A DNA stretch of 64,000 nt, taken from Linnemannia elongata. Lineage: Eukaryota > Mortierellomycota > Mortierellomycetes > Mortierellales > Mortierellaceae. The stretch lies in assembly GCA_036320915.1 (NCBI GenBank), contig JAXBDG010000008.1:992001-1056000 (forward strand), written 5' to 3'. Shown here piece by piece: positions 1 through 8,919 of this stretch; the first letter of the stretch is position 1, and every line of letters starts with the position of its first letter. A model generated the notes under the pieces. The model was not told the DNA's origin, ran no database searches, and saw only the letters and a program-made list of their open reading frames with translations. The translations under genes and the position numbers were made by a program.

Positions 1-384
1 TTGTTGCATAAGGCCACAGTTGAGCAGGCTGCTGCAGCAAAGAAGGCGGAGGAGGCTGCACGACTTCGGGAAGAACAGCAGCAGCAGCAACAAGATAAGG
101 AGCAAGAAGTGCGCGATGTTGATATGGAAGCTGAGACGATCAATCAAGATGTAGATACCGCAGCAGCAGCAGCCGCAGCAACAGCTGTAGTGGATGAGTC
201 TATCCCTGAGGCCGAGAAGGTTGCCGGAAAAAAGCGTCTTGCAACCCCCGAGGAAGACGAGGAGGCTGGAGCAGATCGTGACGGAGACAGGCAGGGGCGG
301 ACGGATGATGTTAGTGATAATGAAAGCCGGTCGAGCGAGCAGGGTGTTGCCGTTAACGACACCAAACGTCTTCGTGTCCGCTAG
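1..384 (+). CDS. C-terminal end of an unrecognised nuclear-type protein (5' partial)
   Basis: An open frame runs in from the left edge and stops at 382-384, leaving 127 visible residues. The sequence is charged and low in complexity: an Ala/Glu/Lys stretch that looks like a coiled coil or single helix (residues 5-25), a run of six Gln, an eight-residue Ala run, then an acidic Ser/Asp/Glu-rich tail with short basic patches (GKKR and KRLRVR) that could act as nuclear signals. I see no domain that names the family, because the conserved part lies outside the window. A T-run at about 393-409 and an AATAAA at 430-435 follow the stop and fit a 3' end. The gene converges on eS27 at 755-1009. Coding status is likely; function is unknown. 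Confidence 0.6.
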   Translation: MLHKATVEQAAAAKKAEEAARLREEQQQQQQDKEQEVRDVDMEAETINQDVDTAAAAAAATAVVDESIPEAEKVAGKKRLATPEEDEEAGADRDGDRQGRTDDVSDNESRSSEQGVAVNDTKRLRVR

Positions 385-754
385 ACACTGCTATTTTTTT
401 TTTTTTTTTGAGCACAGTAAACTCCATGTAATAAAAGCAAGATAGGAAAATCAATTCGATCTTTGCTCGATAGCTAATTGTTGGTAAAGGGAGTAAGGAA
501 TGATCAACCAAAATAAGATCAAACATTATGACAGAGTAGAGTTGAAGAAAAAAAAGAGTTTATTTTGACAATGCTGATGTGGGCAGAAGATGGTTGATTT
601 TCTACGGCTATTGAAGGCATGGCGAGAAAAGGATATGATGTGGGAGCAGATATAGGTGTATTGTTTTGTCTGGTATGGATCTACTATGCACATGGTTTGT
701 TTCTTTTGCCTCTATCCTTCAGCAATGTATTGATTGCAGGAAGCGTCCTGTTGT
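385..754. other. Convergent intergenic region with 3' ends of both neighbours
   Basis: No gene seen. It holds a T-run (about 393-409), AATAAA on the plus strand at 430-435 for the upstream gene, and TTTATT at 559-564, which reads as AATAAA on the minus strand for eS27. Small open frames here lack any recognisable content. Confidence 0.6.
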
Positions 755-1009
755 TTACTGGGGCTTCTTGCGGAAGGAGACACCCTCGGAAAGACGAGCA
801 AGGCCTCCGGTGGGCTGTGAGAGGACAGCGCTACACTTCTTGCAGGCGACGACGGTGTCGGCGTGGGAGAAGAGTGGGGTGATAGTCTGGCAGGAGTTGC
901 ACTTGACATCCATGTAGAAGGAGTTAGGGCTCTGGATGATGCGCTTGAGCTTGTGGGTCTGGGATTCCTTGAGGGGGGAGGGATTCAGGATATCGACGGC
1001 GAGAGTCAT
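755..1009 (-). CDS. RPS27: 40S ribosomal protein eS27
   Basis: An uninterrupted 84-codon frame gives a full-length eS27 protein, the family's normal size. The start [12 protein letters not shown] and the block [19 protein letters not shown] are typical of the family. The C4 zinc ribbon is complete, with Cys37, Cys40, Cys56 and Cys59 (CNSC and CKKC pairs), and is followed by the conserved QPTGG-ARL segment. The protein sits on the small subunit near the platform and helps pre-rRNA processing. No intron is visible, whereas most genes in this window have several. Upstream (1010-1080) is GT-rich on the plus strand, that is CA-rich on the coding strand. Confidence 0.97.
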   Translation of the reverse strand: MTLAVDILNPSPLKESQTHKLKRIIQSPNSFYMDVKCNSCQTITPLFSHADTVVACKKCSAVLSQPTGGLARLSEGVSFRKKPQ

Positions 1010-1949
1010 TTTTGCTGTTGTTTGCTTTGCGAGGTGGAGGTGTGAGAGGGGGAAGGTGCTACTTGGAAGAATTTATGGTTTTGTGTGAAGCTGTGTTTGA
1101 GAGTGAGAGAAGGAAAGAGAGGAGGAGTGGATGTGGGATGGAGAGGGGGAAAAAAAGTAGGTGAAGACTCGGGGGGTTTTTATGCAATTTTGGCTATGCT
1201 TACGAATGGTCAAGTATCAGCAACCAACCTGGCTTGGCAAACGTCTTTTTTTTTTTTTTTTGCGATTGTACGTTTTCTTTTTCCCCGATCTCCTCGATCC
1301 ATACAACCCCCGATCTTTAGATCTAATATAAAAAAGTATGGCTTCTTGGGTCCAAGACGCCATTCACTCGTTAGGTCTAAGGCAAGAAGAGAAATATGGA
1401 CAAGAAAAATTGCCTTTTGAGGATGGGAATGGATGACACACCACTGGGAGGCAGGGACAACCAGGTTGGCTTCTTTTGCTATTTGTCATTAGGCTTTGCT
1501 TGGCAGGAGGTTGTGCTATTTGTCATTAGGCTTTGCTTGGCAGGAGGTTGAACGGTCATTGGTTGTACGGTTCATGTACATGTACATGGATGGGATCCTG
1601 AGGATCAAACAGGCTGAGGCTGAGGGTGAGGCTGAGGGTGAGGCTGATCCCTTGAACGTCATGATACCTCAGACGACAGAAGGTCAAGGACCTTCATAGA
1701 TGGCTCCCTCGTGTCAACGGCAGAAAGACCGGCTTTGAGTAGAGTGAAGCTCGAGGGGCCTATTACTGTAGTCAACGAGTGTAAGTGTAAGGTCTAGACC
1801 CGATCGACGCCCTCTGAGCCTGTTCGTCAGGCAAGTAAAAGGACAACGAGCGCAAATCATGTCTTGGTGTGACAAGGAATAGGATGTGCGGTAGGACCAT
1901 TAGGACGCGTTGTTTGGTGCTAGTTCTCACCCACGGAAGACAAAAGGAG

Positions 1950-1992
<43 letters not shown>

Positions 1993-2295
1993 GGGCAGTT
2001 GAGACCGTAACAAGGATCTCGGAAGGGTCTTATCCTGAGCTTATGTCCACATTTTGATGTAGCTGTCCTCGCTCTCGTCCGCCGAAGAACCCATGACAAA
2101 CCCTTTATAAGGTACGCTGATATGGCTCTCCCTATTGTTCGATAACCTACCTACCTTTCCCCTCCTTCCACTCCCTCTCTCTCTCTCGTCTCCCTCCCTC
2201 TGCAGTCACAGCAGGATAAAACATATAAAAAAATCTTCCTCTCTCTTTCCTCTCTTTCACTTCAACCTCTACCACTACAACTCATCAAAAGAAAA
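1010..2295. other. Intergenic region with tandem duplication, poly(A) run and LIM-gene promoter
   Basis: No convincing gene. It is the divergent upstream region of eS27 and the LIM gene. Contents: a T-run near 1246-1260; a perfect 37-bp direct duplication at 1477-1513 and 1514-1550; a short GCTGAGGGTGAG-type repeat at about 1614-1645; a run of 37 A at 1954-1990; and a CT-rich tract at 2155-2205. An A/T-rich ATATAAAAAAAT element near 2222-2233 precedes the LIM start and could serve as a TATA box. Confidence 0.6.
1477..1550. repeat. Perfect 37-bp tandem duplication, two copies
   Basis: Copy 1 is 1477-1513 and copy 2 is 1514-1550. Both begin TGCTATTTGTCATTAGGC and end GGCAGGAGGTTG, with no mismatch. 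The lack of divergence suggests a recent slippage or repair duplication in noncoding DNA. Confidence 0.95.
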
Positions 2296-3584
2296 ATGAT
2301 GTCCACACGCCCCTGCGGTAACTGCAATAAGACTGTCTATGTCAATGAAAAGATGGACGCGGAGGGGCGCTGGTACCACCGCCCCTGTTTCAAGGTACAC
2401 TCCTCTCTCTTTATTTTCTATTCGTACACGGTGTCCTTTTTTGATGTCGACACGCGACAAAGGGTCAATTTTTGACCACGACAATACAATTTCTGTCTTT
2501 CTTATGTTTGTAGTGCATGGCGCCAAACTGCGGGACCTCGCTCACGATGCACACCTTCCAAATGGCAGCCCTAGACGAATCAGTAATTGACGAAATGACC
2601 CGCCGGCCTTTGAAGGTCCTTGTCTGCAAGGAGCATGTCCCTATGCCCAAGGCCTCCCTCAGCTCCGACTCGCTCAGTCTCAAGCACTCGACCTCGGTCC
2701 CCAAACCGGCCATGGCCGGTCTTCATCGCTCATTCATGGGCGATCGCAGCAAGAGTGGTCACGCAGAGGACGGCGAACACACCCCCATCAAGACCCACTC
2801 TCCTCGCTCGCTCGATCAAGGATCGCATGCTAATTTCCTGAAGGGAGAATTGACCAAGGAACAGAAGGATGCGCCACTCTCTGTTTCGACTGCTGCGACA
2901 TCCTTCGCCTCTTCAAAGTCTCATGATGCCCTTCACTCTGGCGGCTCTAGCGCCAATGTTCATACCCCCAAATCCACAGAATCCGAGGTCCGTTCAATGT
3001 CAACTACCACGCTGCCCAAGTTCCATAACGGCCGGTTCACAGTTGCGCCTTCTTCTTCTGCTACCGCGGATTCGATGGCCATATCGCATACTGCGGCAGA
3101 GGATGCTCAAGACCCAACCAAGGACGACGATTCCTTCAGAACCATTCCTGTCCGCCACCGTGATTACGATCACACCGAAGGTGATCTAAAGGAAGAAGAT
3201 AACAAGCAGGACCGTGTCTTTACCATGAAAACATCCCACAACAACAACAACAACAACAGCTACGACACTCACAGCGACAACTTGTACGATCCCCACGCAG
3301 AGTTGCGCGACGTTGACGTCTCGCTCGAAACGGTCGAGGATATCTCCAAGCGTGTCGACCACGATCACCTTCATATCAACCTCAAAGACGAGCATGCAGT
3401 CGAGGAGGCTGAAGTCAAGGCCCCCCATGGCGAGAAGGAGGAACACAAATTGATCGATATGGCGTTCCACTCCAAGTTGATGGACCAGCACTCCAAGAAA
3501 GACGATACCGAGGTTGATGATGACGAGTGGGATACTACACCTGCTGACGATTATAGCCGTCGTGAAACCGTTGCCGGCATGTAG
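2296..3584 (+). CDS. Single-LIM-domain protein with long acidic/serine-rich disordered tail
   Basis: Two exons: 2296-2394 and 2514-3584, with a GT-AG intron of 119 bp. The product is 389 residues. The intron cuts the zinc finger between the first and second zinc modules. The LIM domain occupies about residues 7-75: CGNC, then WYHRPC, then CF-K-C, then C-GTSL, and a closing C-KEH. The spacing in the second module (C-x4-C) is wider than the usual C-x2-C. LIM domains bind protein partners, often actin-linked or nuclear. The remaining 300 residues look disordered: Ser/Thr-rich, then an Asn run, then Asp/Glu/His-rich to the end, with no second domain. The start is the first ATG of two in tandem, just after the CT-rich 5' region. 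An AATAAA lies about 30 bp past the stop. The exact role is unknown. Confidence 0.85.
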
Positions 3585-3665
3585 TTTAACAAAAAAATAT
3601 AGACCATTCTGTAAAATAATAAATGACTTCGCCAACCTTCAGTTCAGGAATATTCTACTTGGCAG

Positions 3666-3947
3666 CCCGGGTTGCTCGAATTATTCGACAACCCCCGTAC
3701 TATCATGGAGTTCGTGTCCCATATCGTCATCACCACGGCTTTTCAGTAGCTAAAAAGTGATAATTTCAGCCAAAACGCTTCAATGATCAATTCTGAGGGT
3801 GCGCAAATGATGCTCCGAGGGAGTGCGAAGGGAAGCAAGCTGTCTCCATGAGTTTGGCCTCTCCTGTCCACGTTTTCGTCTTGAAAACTAAAAAAGTGAG
3901 TTACATGTACTTAGTACGAAGTTGTCGAATAATCCGAGCAACCCGGG
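3666..3947. mobile_element. MITE-like element with about 36-bp terminal inverted repeats
   Basis: The left arm at 3666-3702 begins CCCGGGTTGCTCGAATTATT and continues CGACAAC..CGTACTA. The right arm at 3912-3947 is its inverse with about three mismatches. Total size is about 282 bp, and the interior has no credible open frame. Flanking it, the 11-mer CCTTCAGTTCA occurs on both sides (about 3637 and 3967), outside the arms. It might be a leftover duplication, but it is not directly adjacent to the arms. The right end also contains the palindrome CAACCCGGGTTG. This fits a non-autonomous DNA transposon sitting between the LIM gene and a tRNA, but no second copy is visible in this window. Confidence 0.5.
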
Positions 3948-4044
3948 TTGTCAAATAGGTTAACCCTTCAGTTCAAAGCAGCTGAACCAAGTATACAGAA
4001 ACAACAAAAAGGAAACCGCTTGCAAACACAGAGGCAAAAGATAA

Positions 4045-4117
4045 TTCCCAGTCCGGGGATCGAACCCGGGCCTTGTCGGTGAGAGCGACAAATCCTGACC
4101 ACTGGACCAACTAGGAA
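4045..4117 (-). tRNA. tRNA-Glu (CTC anticodon)
   Basis: Read on the minus strand, 73 nt fold into a standard cloverleaf. The acceptor TTCCTAG pairs with CTGGGAA (one G-U pair). The D arm contains GGTCCAGTGGTCAGGA. The anticodon stem TGTCG/CGACA encloses loop CTCTCAC, which displays CTC. The T arm is CCGGG-TTCGATC-CCCGG and doubles as the internal B box. The gene has no intron. The 3' CCA is not encoded, as expected for a eukaryote. Confidence 0.96.
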
Positions 4118-4307
4118 CTTGCTTGTTGAGAATGTCGATTCTAGGTATAATTAGTTTCTACGGTATATTCGTTTACGTCACCGTACTTAGACATCGCACG
4201 TCTAATCTCCCTTTGACTCTCACCAAGTTGATGGCGTCTTTTTTAACGCATGCAATTCGCGATTAGCTTTTATTACCGCCTTTGAACTTTACGACGATTG
4301 TAGACTG

Positions 4308-7264
4308 ATGGCGAATTACGACTCGGAGCAGCTCAGCTGGAACACTGCACACACTATCAACCGCCAGGGACAGTATTGCTACTGCGGACATGACAGGCGT
4401 CTGGATGAACTATCGCTTCAATGCAAAGGTACAGACCCTGTTGTAACTTTCCCGCCAAAAATACACAACGAGCACTCTCCGAAACAATGCACTCCTCCCT
4501 TTTCTCTCCTTCGCGACAATCCATTGACCACAACCCCTACTCCTCCCACCTCACTGTTAATATCCTCCTTCAGGCTGTCACAATTGGTTTCACGCCTCGT
4601 GCATAGAAGTGCCTCTCGGACCCGTCGTCCCCTTTATCACAAACTACAAGTTCTTCTGCAAGGCCTGCGTCCTCAAACCCACTGGAAGAAGCCACCAGCA
4701 ACAGGAGTCAAAGGAACCTGGATCAGTCCCTGAATTCTTCGAACGCGTCACAGCAGGATGGAAAGAGATTTGCGCCACCACAATTGCCAATCTGATCGTG
4801 CAAGAGTACCTCAAGGAGGCTCGACAGTACAAGGGAGCACCTGGGCCAAGCAAGGATCAACCGAACGAGGAGAATATGTGGTCTAAGAATGCGGATTATA
4901 TGGATTGGAAGGAGTATCGGTACTACTTTAACAAGAAAGATCATATCCTGCCATATGTCGATCGGCATTGGAAAGCGCTTTGTACAGATCGCAGCAGAAC
5001 TACTACCTGGTATGCATTTACTCCAATTCTCCACTTCACGCTCAATCGTGTTTTGATTCACGGTCCCTTGAATCTTGCTAACATAATATACGAATATTTC
5101 TTGTGTTGAATTTGTTCGATTGTAGGTGGGCGACATTAGGAAGCTGCCTTTATATCTCTAAGGATGTTTTTGAGGCGACGGACGAGCAAGCGCGTTCAGC
5201 CTCATCTGATTTCTGTTTGACAAAGGCCAACCTCTGGAACATGAAGCCAGGACATATTGCTGTAAGTCGTATTGATTTATCATCATATAAATAACATATT
5301 TTGCATAACCACTACGGAACATATTTAATTGACACAAATTCATGCTTTGATCAAATAGAGCCACCAGTCGTCGAGTTCAAGGTCGCAGCTTCCAAAGGCG
5401 CAGCGTGAAGGAAAGCGAAAGGCTAACGGAGCGACCGGCGAGGATACTGGATCAAAGCGGACAGCTACAGGAAAGTCAGAAAAGAAGTCAAAGGGCGCGG
5501 GATCCAGTCATAACCGCGCACCAGCAACACCGCCCGTGACGTCTCAGGCCACCTATATACCCCTCCCCAACACTGTCGTCTCGACCAATAGTGGCAACAA
5601 CATCACCCCCTTCAGCACGTCCAACGAACACCCCTACAACCGGAATAGATTCAAGTATGTCACCTGCGAACCTGACCCACTCCTGCAGTACATGCTCTAT
5701 CGACAGACAGCCAACCCAGCGCTGGATGGTGTTCGTCTGTGCAGGGAGGACATGAGTCCGTATATGCTGATTGACGAGGAGTGCAAGACTATCACGACCG
5801 AGAAGGGATTCCGTATGGTTCGGGCGAACTGTGGTGTTCGGGAGGGTCAATGGTACTACGAGGTGACTATTGATCGTGGAGGAGAGCCGCGTTATGAGGG
5901 ACGAGATGGAGCGCATGTCCGACTCGGATGGGCACGTCGTGAAGGTGACCAGACAACCCGCTTTTGCAATATCGAAGCCTGCCTGGCCAAAGAAGACACA
6001 TATATTGACTATTCTTTTCTCTTGTTTGATAGCCACACTCCAGGCACCAGTCGGATTTGATGCGTACAGCTATGGAATTCGGGACACGACGGGCGAGAAG
6101 GTGCACATGTCGCGAGTGACGCCCTTTGGAGAGTCATTCAAGACTGGAGATGTCATCGGACTATACATTTCACTGCCGCCAGACGGGAATGAAAAGTCAT
6201 TCTTCAAGCACAGACGACTTCGACGATCTTTTAATTTCAAAGGCCAGCTCTATTTTGAATCGGTCGACTATTCCCCCACCAAGCGATACATCGAGATGGC
6301 TGAGTACGAGGCGACGCCGATCAAAACGAATGTCGACAAGCCGATCCCTCCACCAACGATCCCCGGCTCCAAGATCATTGTATACAAGAACGGAGTCTGC
6401 CAGGGCGTGATGTGTGAGGATCTGTTTTCAGTCTTGCCCATTGAGCAGAATGCCAAGGAAAAGGACCAGCTGCGTTTTGACGACGGCACGCTAGGATACT
6501 ATCCGGTCATCTCTGTCTACAGGAACGGAACAGCCACGGCCAACTTTGGACCGGATTTCAAGTACCCACCCAGCAAGGATCCTGAGGCAGAGGCAGAGAA
6601 CAAGCGGATAACGGCCGAGCAGAATGTTTGGCGGCCAATGTCGGAGCGGTGGGAGGAAAAGCTGATTGAGGAGTGTCTCATCGACCTGGTGGACGAGGTT
6701 GAGCTCTGGGTGTCTGAGCAGGCGGTTCTGGAGAGATCATTGGAGGCATCGGCATCAAGTCAGGCAGGACGAATCGCTGGCCAGTCGCGCTTGCAAGAGT
6801 ACGGTCAAAGTGAGGATGACTATCATCGAAGTCAGGACCGTTCGAGCGAATCGAGGATGGATCGATCTCGAGCGAGCGAGGATCGGGATCTGGACGATGC
6901 AGATCGTGACATTGATATGGGTACGCCTGCGGGGAGGGAGATGACTGAGGATCGTATGGACGATGACGAAGACGAAGAACGGAGAGATAGGGACAGGGAC
7001 AACAGAGATAGAGAGAGGGAGAGAGAAGACCACCACAGGGACCGACTGGGTCATCGACAGGGCCACCACCACCATCACCACCGCGATGACGATTACTCGG
7101 GCGACGACCGTTCACAGCAGGACGTTGAGATGCACTCGCGTTACGATGACGACGAGTATGATGCGAGAACAGGGGACCCGGATGATCGTCGCCACAGTAG
7201 TAATCATAATAGCCACAGACGAGTTGATCCGGTGTCAGATGATGATGACAGACAATACGACTAG
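4308..7264 (+). CDS. ASH2: ASH2/BRE2-type subunit of the COMPASS H3K4 methyltransferase
   Basis: Five exons: 4308-4428, 4574-5009, 5126-5261, 5359-5944 and 6033-7264. All junctions are GT-AG and in phase; the product is 836 residues. Residues about 22-75 form the ASH2 atypical PHD/zinc finger (YCYCGHDR, LQCKGC, NWFHASC). A winged-helix-like region with a DHILPYVDRHW motif follows at about 110-180. The SPRY domain spans about 330-520 (FKYVTCEPDPL, GQWYYEV, VRLGWAR, YSYGIRDTTG, GDVIGLYISLPP). Exon 5 begins inside SPRY, so the join is confirmed by the family pattern. ASH2 with RBBP5 stimulates the SET1 enzyme. The last 200 residues are an Arg/Asp/Glu/His repeat tail with a run of His that is not part of the core family. 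Another COMPASS subunit, WDR5, lies at 59.9-62.1 kb. Confidence 0.95.
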
Positions 7265-7599
7265 CTAGCTCTAGCCCTAGTTTCACATTAGGTTTAGTTT
7301 TTTGTCTAGTGCTGTTTTAATACACGAATACCTTGTAATGCATTATGGACGTTAAGGTTCGAAATGACCGAAACAGGCTGCAATTATGACGATATTTGTG
7401 AGTTGGAGTGAGAAAATTGAAATTTCTACGAAGTCCAAGCGTCCATTCAACTTTGCTGTCATCATTCTCTACGCGACTTTACGACTTAACACAAACAAGC
7501 AGTGACAGGAGAAAAGAGGTAAAGGTTTAAAAGAAACGTCTCTCTCCACCCTTTCCCCTCCACTATTCAACAACTCAACTTTCAACAACAACTACCAAA
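7265..7599. other. Intergenic region, promoter of the repeat protein
   Basis: No gene seen. The last 100 bp before 7600 are CT/CA-rich (CTCTCTCCACCCTTTCCCCTC and following), like other promoter and leader regions in this window. Confidence 0.5.
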
Positions 7600-8601
7600 A
7601 TGAATAACCCAGCTACCCACACCACTACCACTTCAACCACCACCACCACCACCAAGCCCACAACCATGGAAAAGGTTAAGGAGAAGGTTAACGAGTTCGC
7701 CGATAAGCTCAGCGGCAGGCCTCACGACCCCAACCAAGCCAACCTTTATCACGACTCGAACCAGCCGGGTCCTGGATTCCATGGAACCAACGACAACCTC
7801 CCACGCAACACCGGCAACACTGCCAACGCCGTCAACCCCGCGGTCACCTACCATGCTGGTCTGCACCCCGTCGATGCTCTGAACTCCATGGATCGTCCTA
7901 ACTATAGTAATCAGACAGCAGGCATGCCTATGCATACCGGCGCTGCTGTTGGTGATGCTGCTGTACCCCACGGAAACACGGTCAACCGTGCCGCTTACCA
8001 GGACACGCTTGCTGGTCAACAGGGCCTTGCTGGTCAACAGGGTCTTGCTGGTCAACAGGGTCTTGCTGGTCAACAGGGTCTTGCCAGTCAAACCGGACCT
8101 GCTGTCCCACCCAAGGACGATCACAAACACCATCATGGCCTTTTTGGTCATAAGGACAAGCATGACAAGGATCATACCACGGGCCTTGCCGGCGTTCAAG
8201 CCACAGATCCCAACCTGATCCATCCCTCTGTCGTCCCTCACCAACAGACCACCGGCGGTCTTCAGAACCCCGCAGTTGCAGGTCCCACGGGTACGAGCCA
8301 CGTTCCAACCTACAACCAGAACATCCCCCCAACCGCCGCGGCTGCTGAGCAGGTCTACCCTTCCTCTGGGGGTGGAGGTCTGATGGGAAGCCACCACGAT
8401 CGCCATCAACAAGCCCACGTCCAGAACGCCATGGCAGGTTCCGGCCCCACTACCACAGCAGCTGGTACACAGATCCCACCCATGAACGCCAACAATGCTG
8501 CTGCTCCTGGAGGAGTTGTTCCTCTGACGGTCCCTGCCATGGGGGCTCCTGGTACCACCACTGCTGCTGGCACCCACATGCCCGGCCAGTATAACGCTTA
8601 A
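7600..8601 (+). CDS. Hydrophilic, disordered repeat protein (stress-protein-like), function unknown
   Basis: A single uninterrupted frame of 333 residues. It starts with a Thr-rich run (TTTTSTTTTTTK), then a lysine/glutamate amphipathic stretch (MEKVKEKVNEFADKLSG, residues about 23-39). An Asn/Pro/Gly/Gln-rich middle with almost no aromatic or Cys residues follows. At about residues 137-166 there are five LAGQQG-type hexapeptides. After this comes a charged HKHHHGLFGHKDKHDKDH segment reminiscent of dehydrin/LEA-like hydrophilins, then an Ala/Gly/Thr-rich tail. No signal peptide, membrane segment or known domain is visible. Codon use, with C-ending codons, fits a real and perhaps highly expressed gene. 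AATAAA lies at 8667-8672. A role in desiccation or stress protection is only an inference from composition. Confidence 0.7.
   Translation: MNNPATHTTTTSTTTTTTKPTTMEKVKEKVNEFADKLSGRPHDPNQANLYHDSNQPGPGFHGTNDNLPRNTGNTANAVNPAVTYHAGLHPVDALNSMDRPNYSNQTAGMPMHTGAAVGDAAVPHGNTVNRAAYQDTLAGQQGLAGQQGLAGQQGLAGQQGLASQTGPAVPPKDDHKHHHGLFGHKDKHDKDHTTGLAGVQATDPNLIHPSVVPHQQTTGGLQNPAVAGPTGTSHVPTYNQNIPPTAAAAEQVYPSSGGGGLMGSHHDRHQQAHVQNAMAGSGPTTTAAGTQIPPMNANNAAAPGGVVPLTVPAMGAPGTTTAAGTHMPGQYNA
8008..8097 (+). repeat. In-frame 18-bp tandem repeat encoding LAGQQG, four copies plus one degenerate
   Basis: Units at 8008, 8026, 8044 and 8062 read CTTGCTGGTCAACAGGG(C/T). The fifth at 8080 is diverged (LASQTG). The near-identity at the DNA level implies recent expansion. 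Confidence 0.95.
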
Positions 8602-8919
8602 GTTAGCCTTTCTCTCCGTCCTTTTGCTCCAACCTCTCTTTGTACATAATTCCTATTTGACGACTGAATAAAAGAGCTCAATGATAATGTATTAACAACA
8701 ACAGCTTTGTGAGAAAACAAATGTTTATTGTAGTTGTGGGATTTGAGAGGGTATGGCGAAGAAGATTAGGTGAAGGCTAAAGTAAAGTAGTATGGTTCTC
8801 GTTCATGACAACGAGAAGGTGAACATAAGATCGGAAGGAGAGAAGAAATAGAAAATTGAAGTGCTTCACGTCAACCGGATTGCGCCTTCTCCAAGATCAA
8901 AGGAGAGGGCAGACATGTC
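8602..8919. other. Convergent intergenic region
   Basis: No gene seen. AATAAA at 8667-8672 serves the plus-strand repeat-protein gene. The rest is the presumed 3' UTR of the minus-strand ISC1 gene. Confidence 0.5.
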
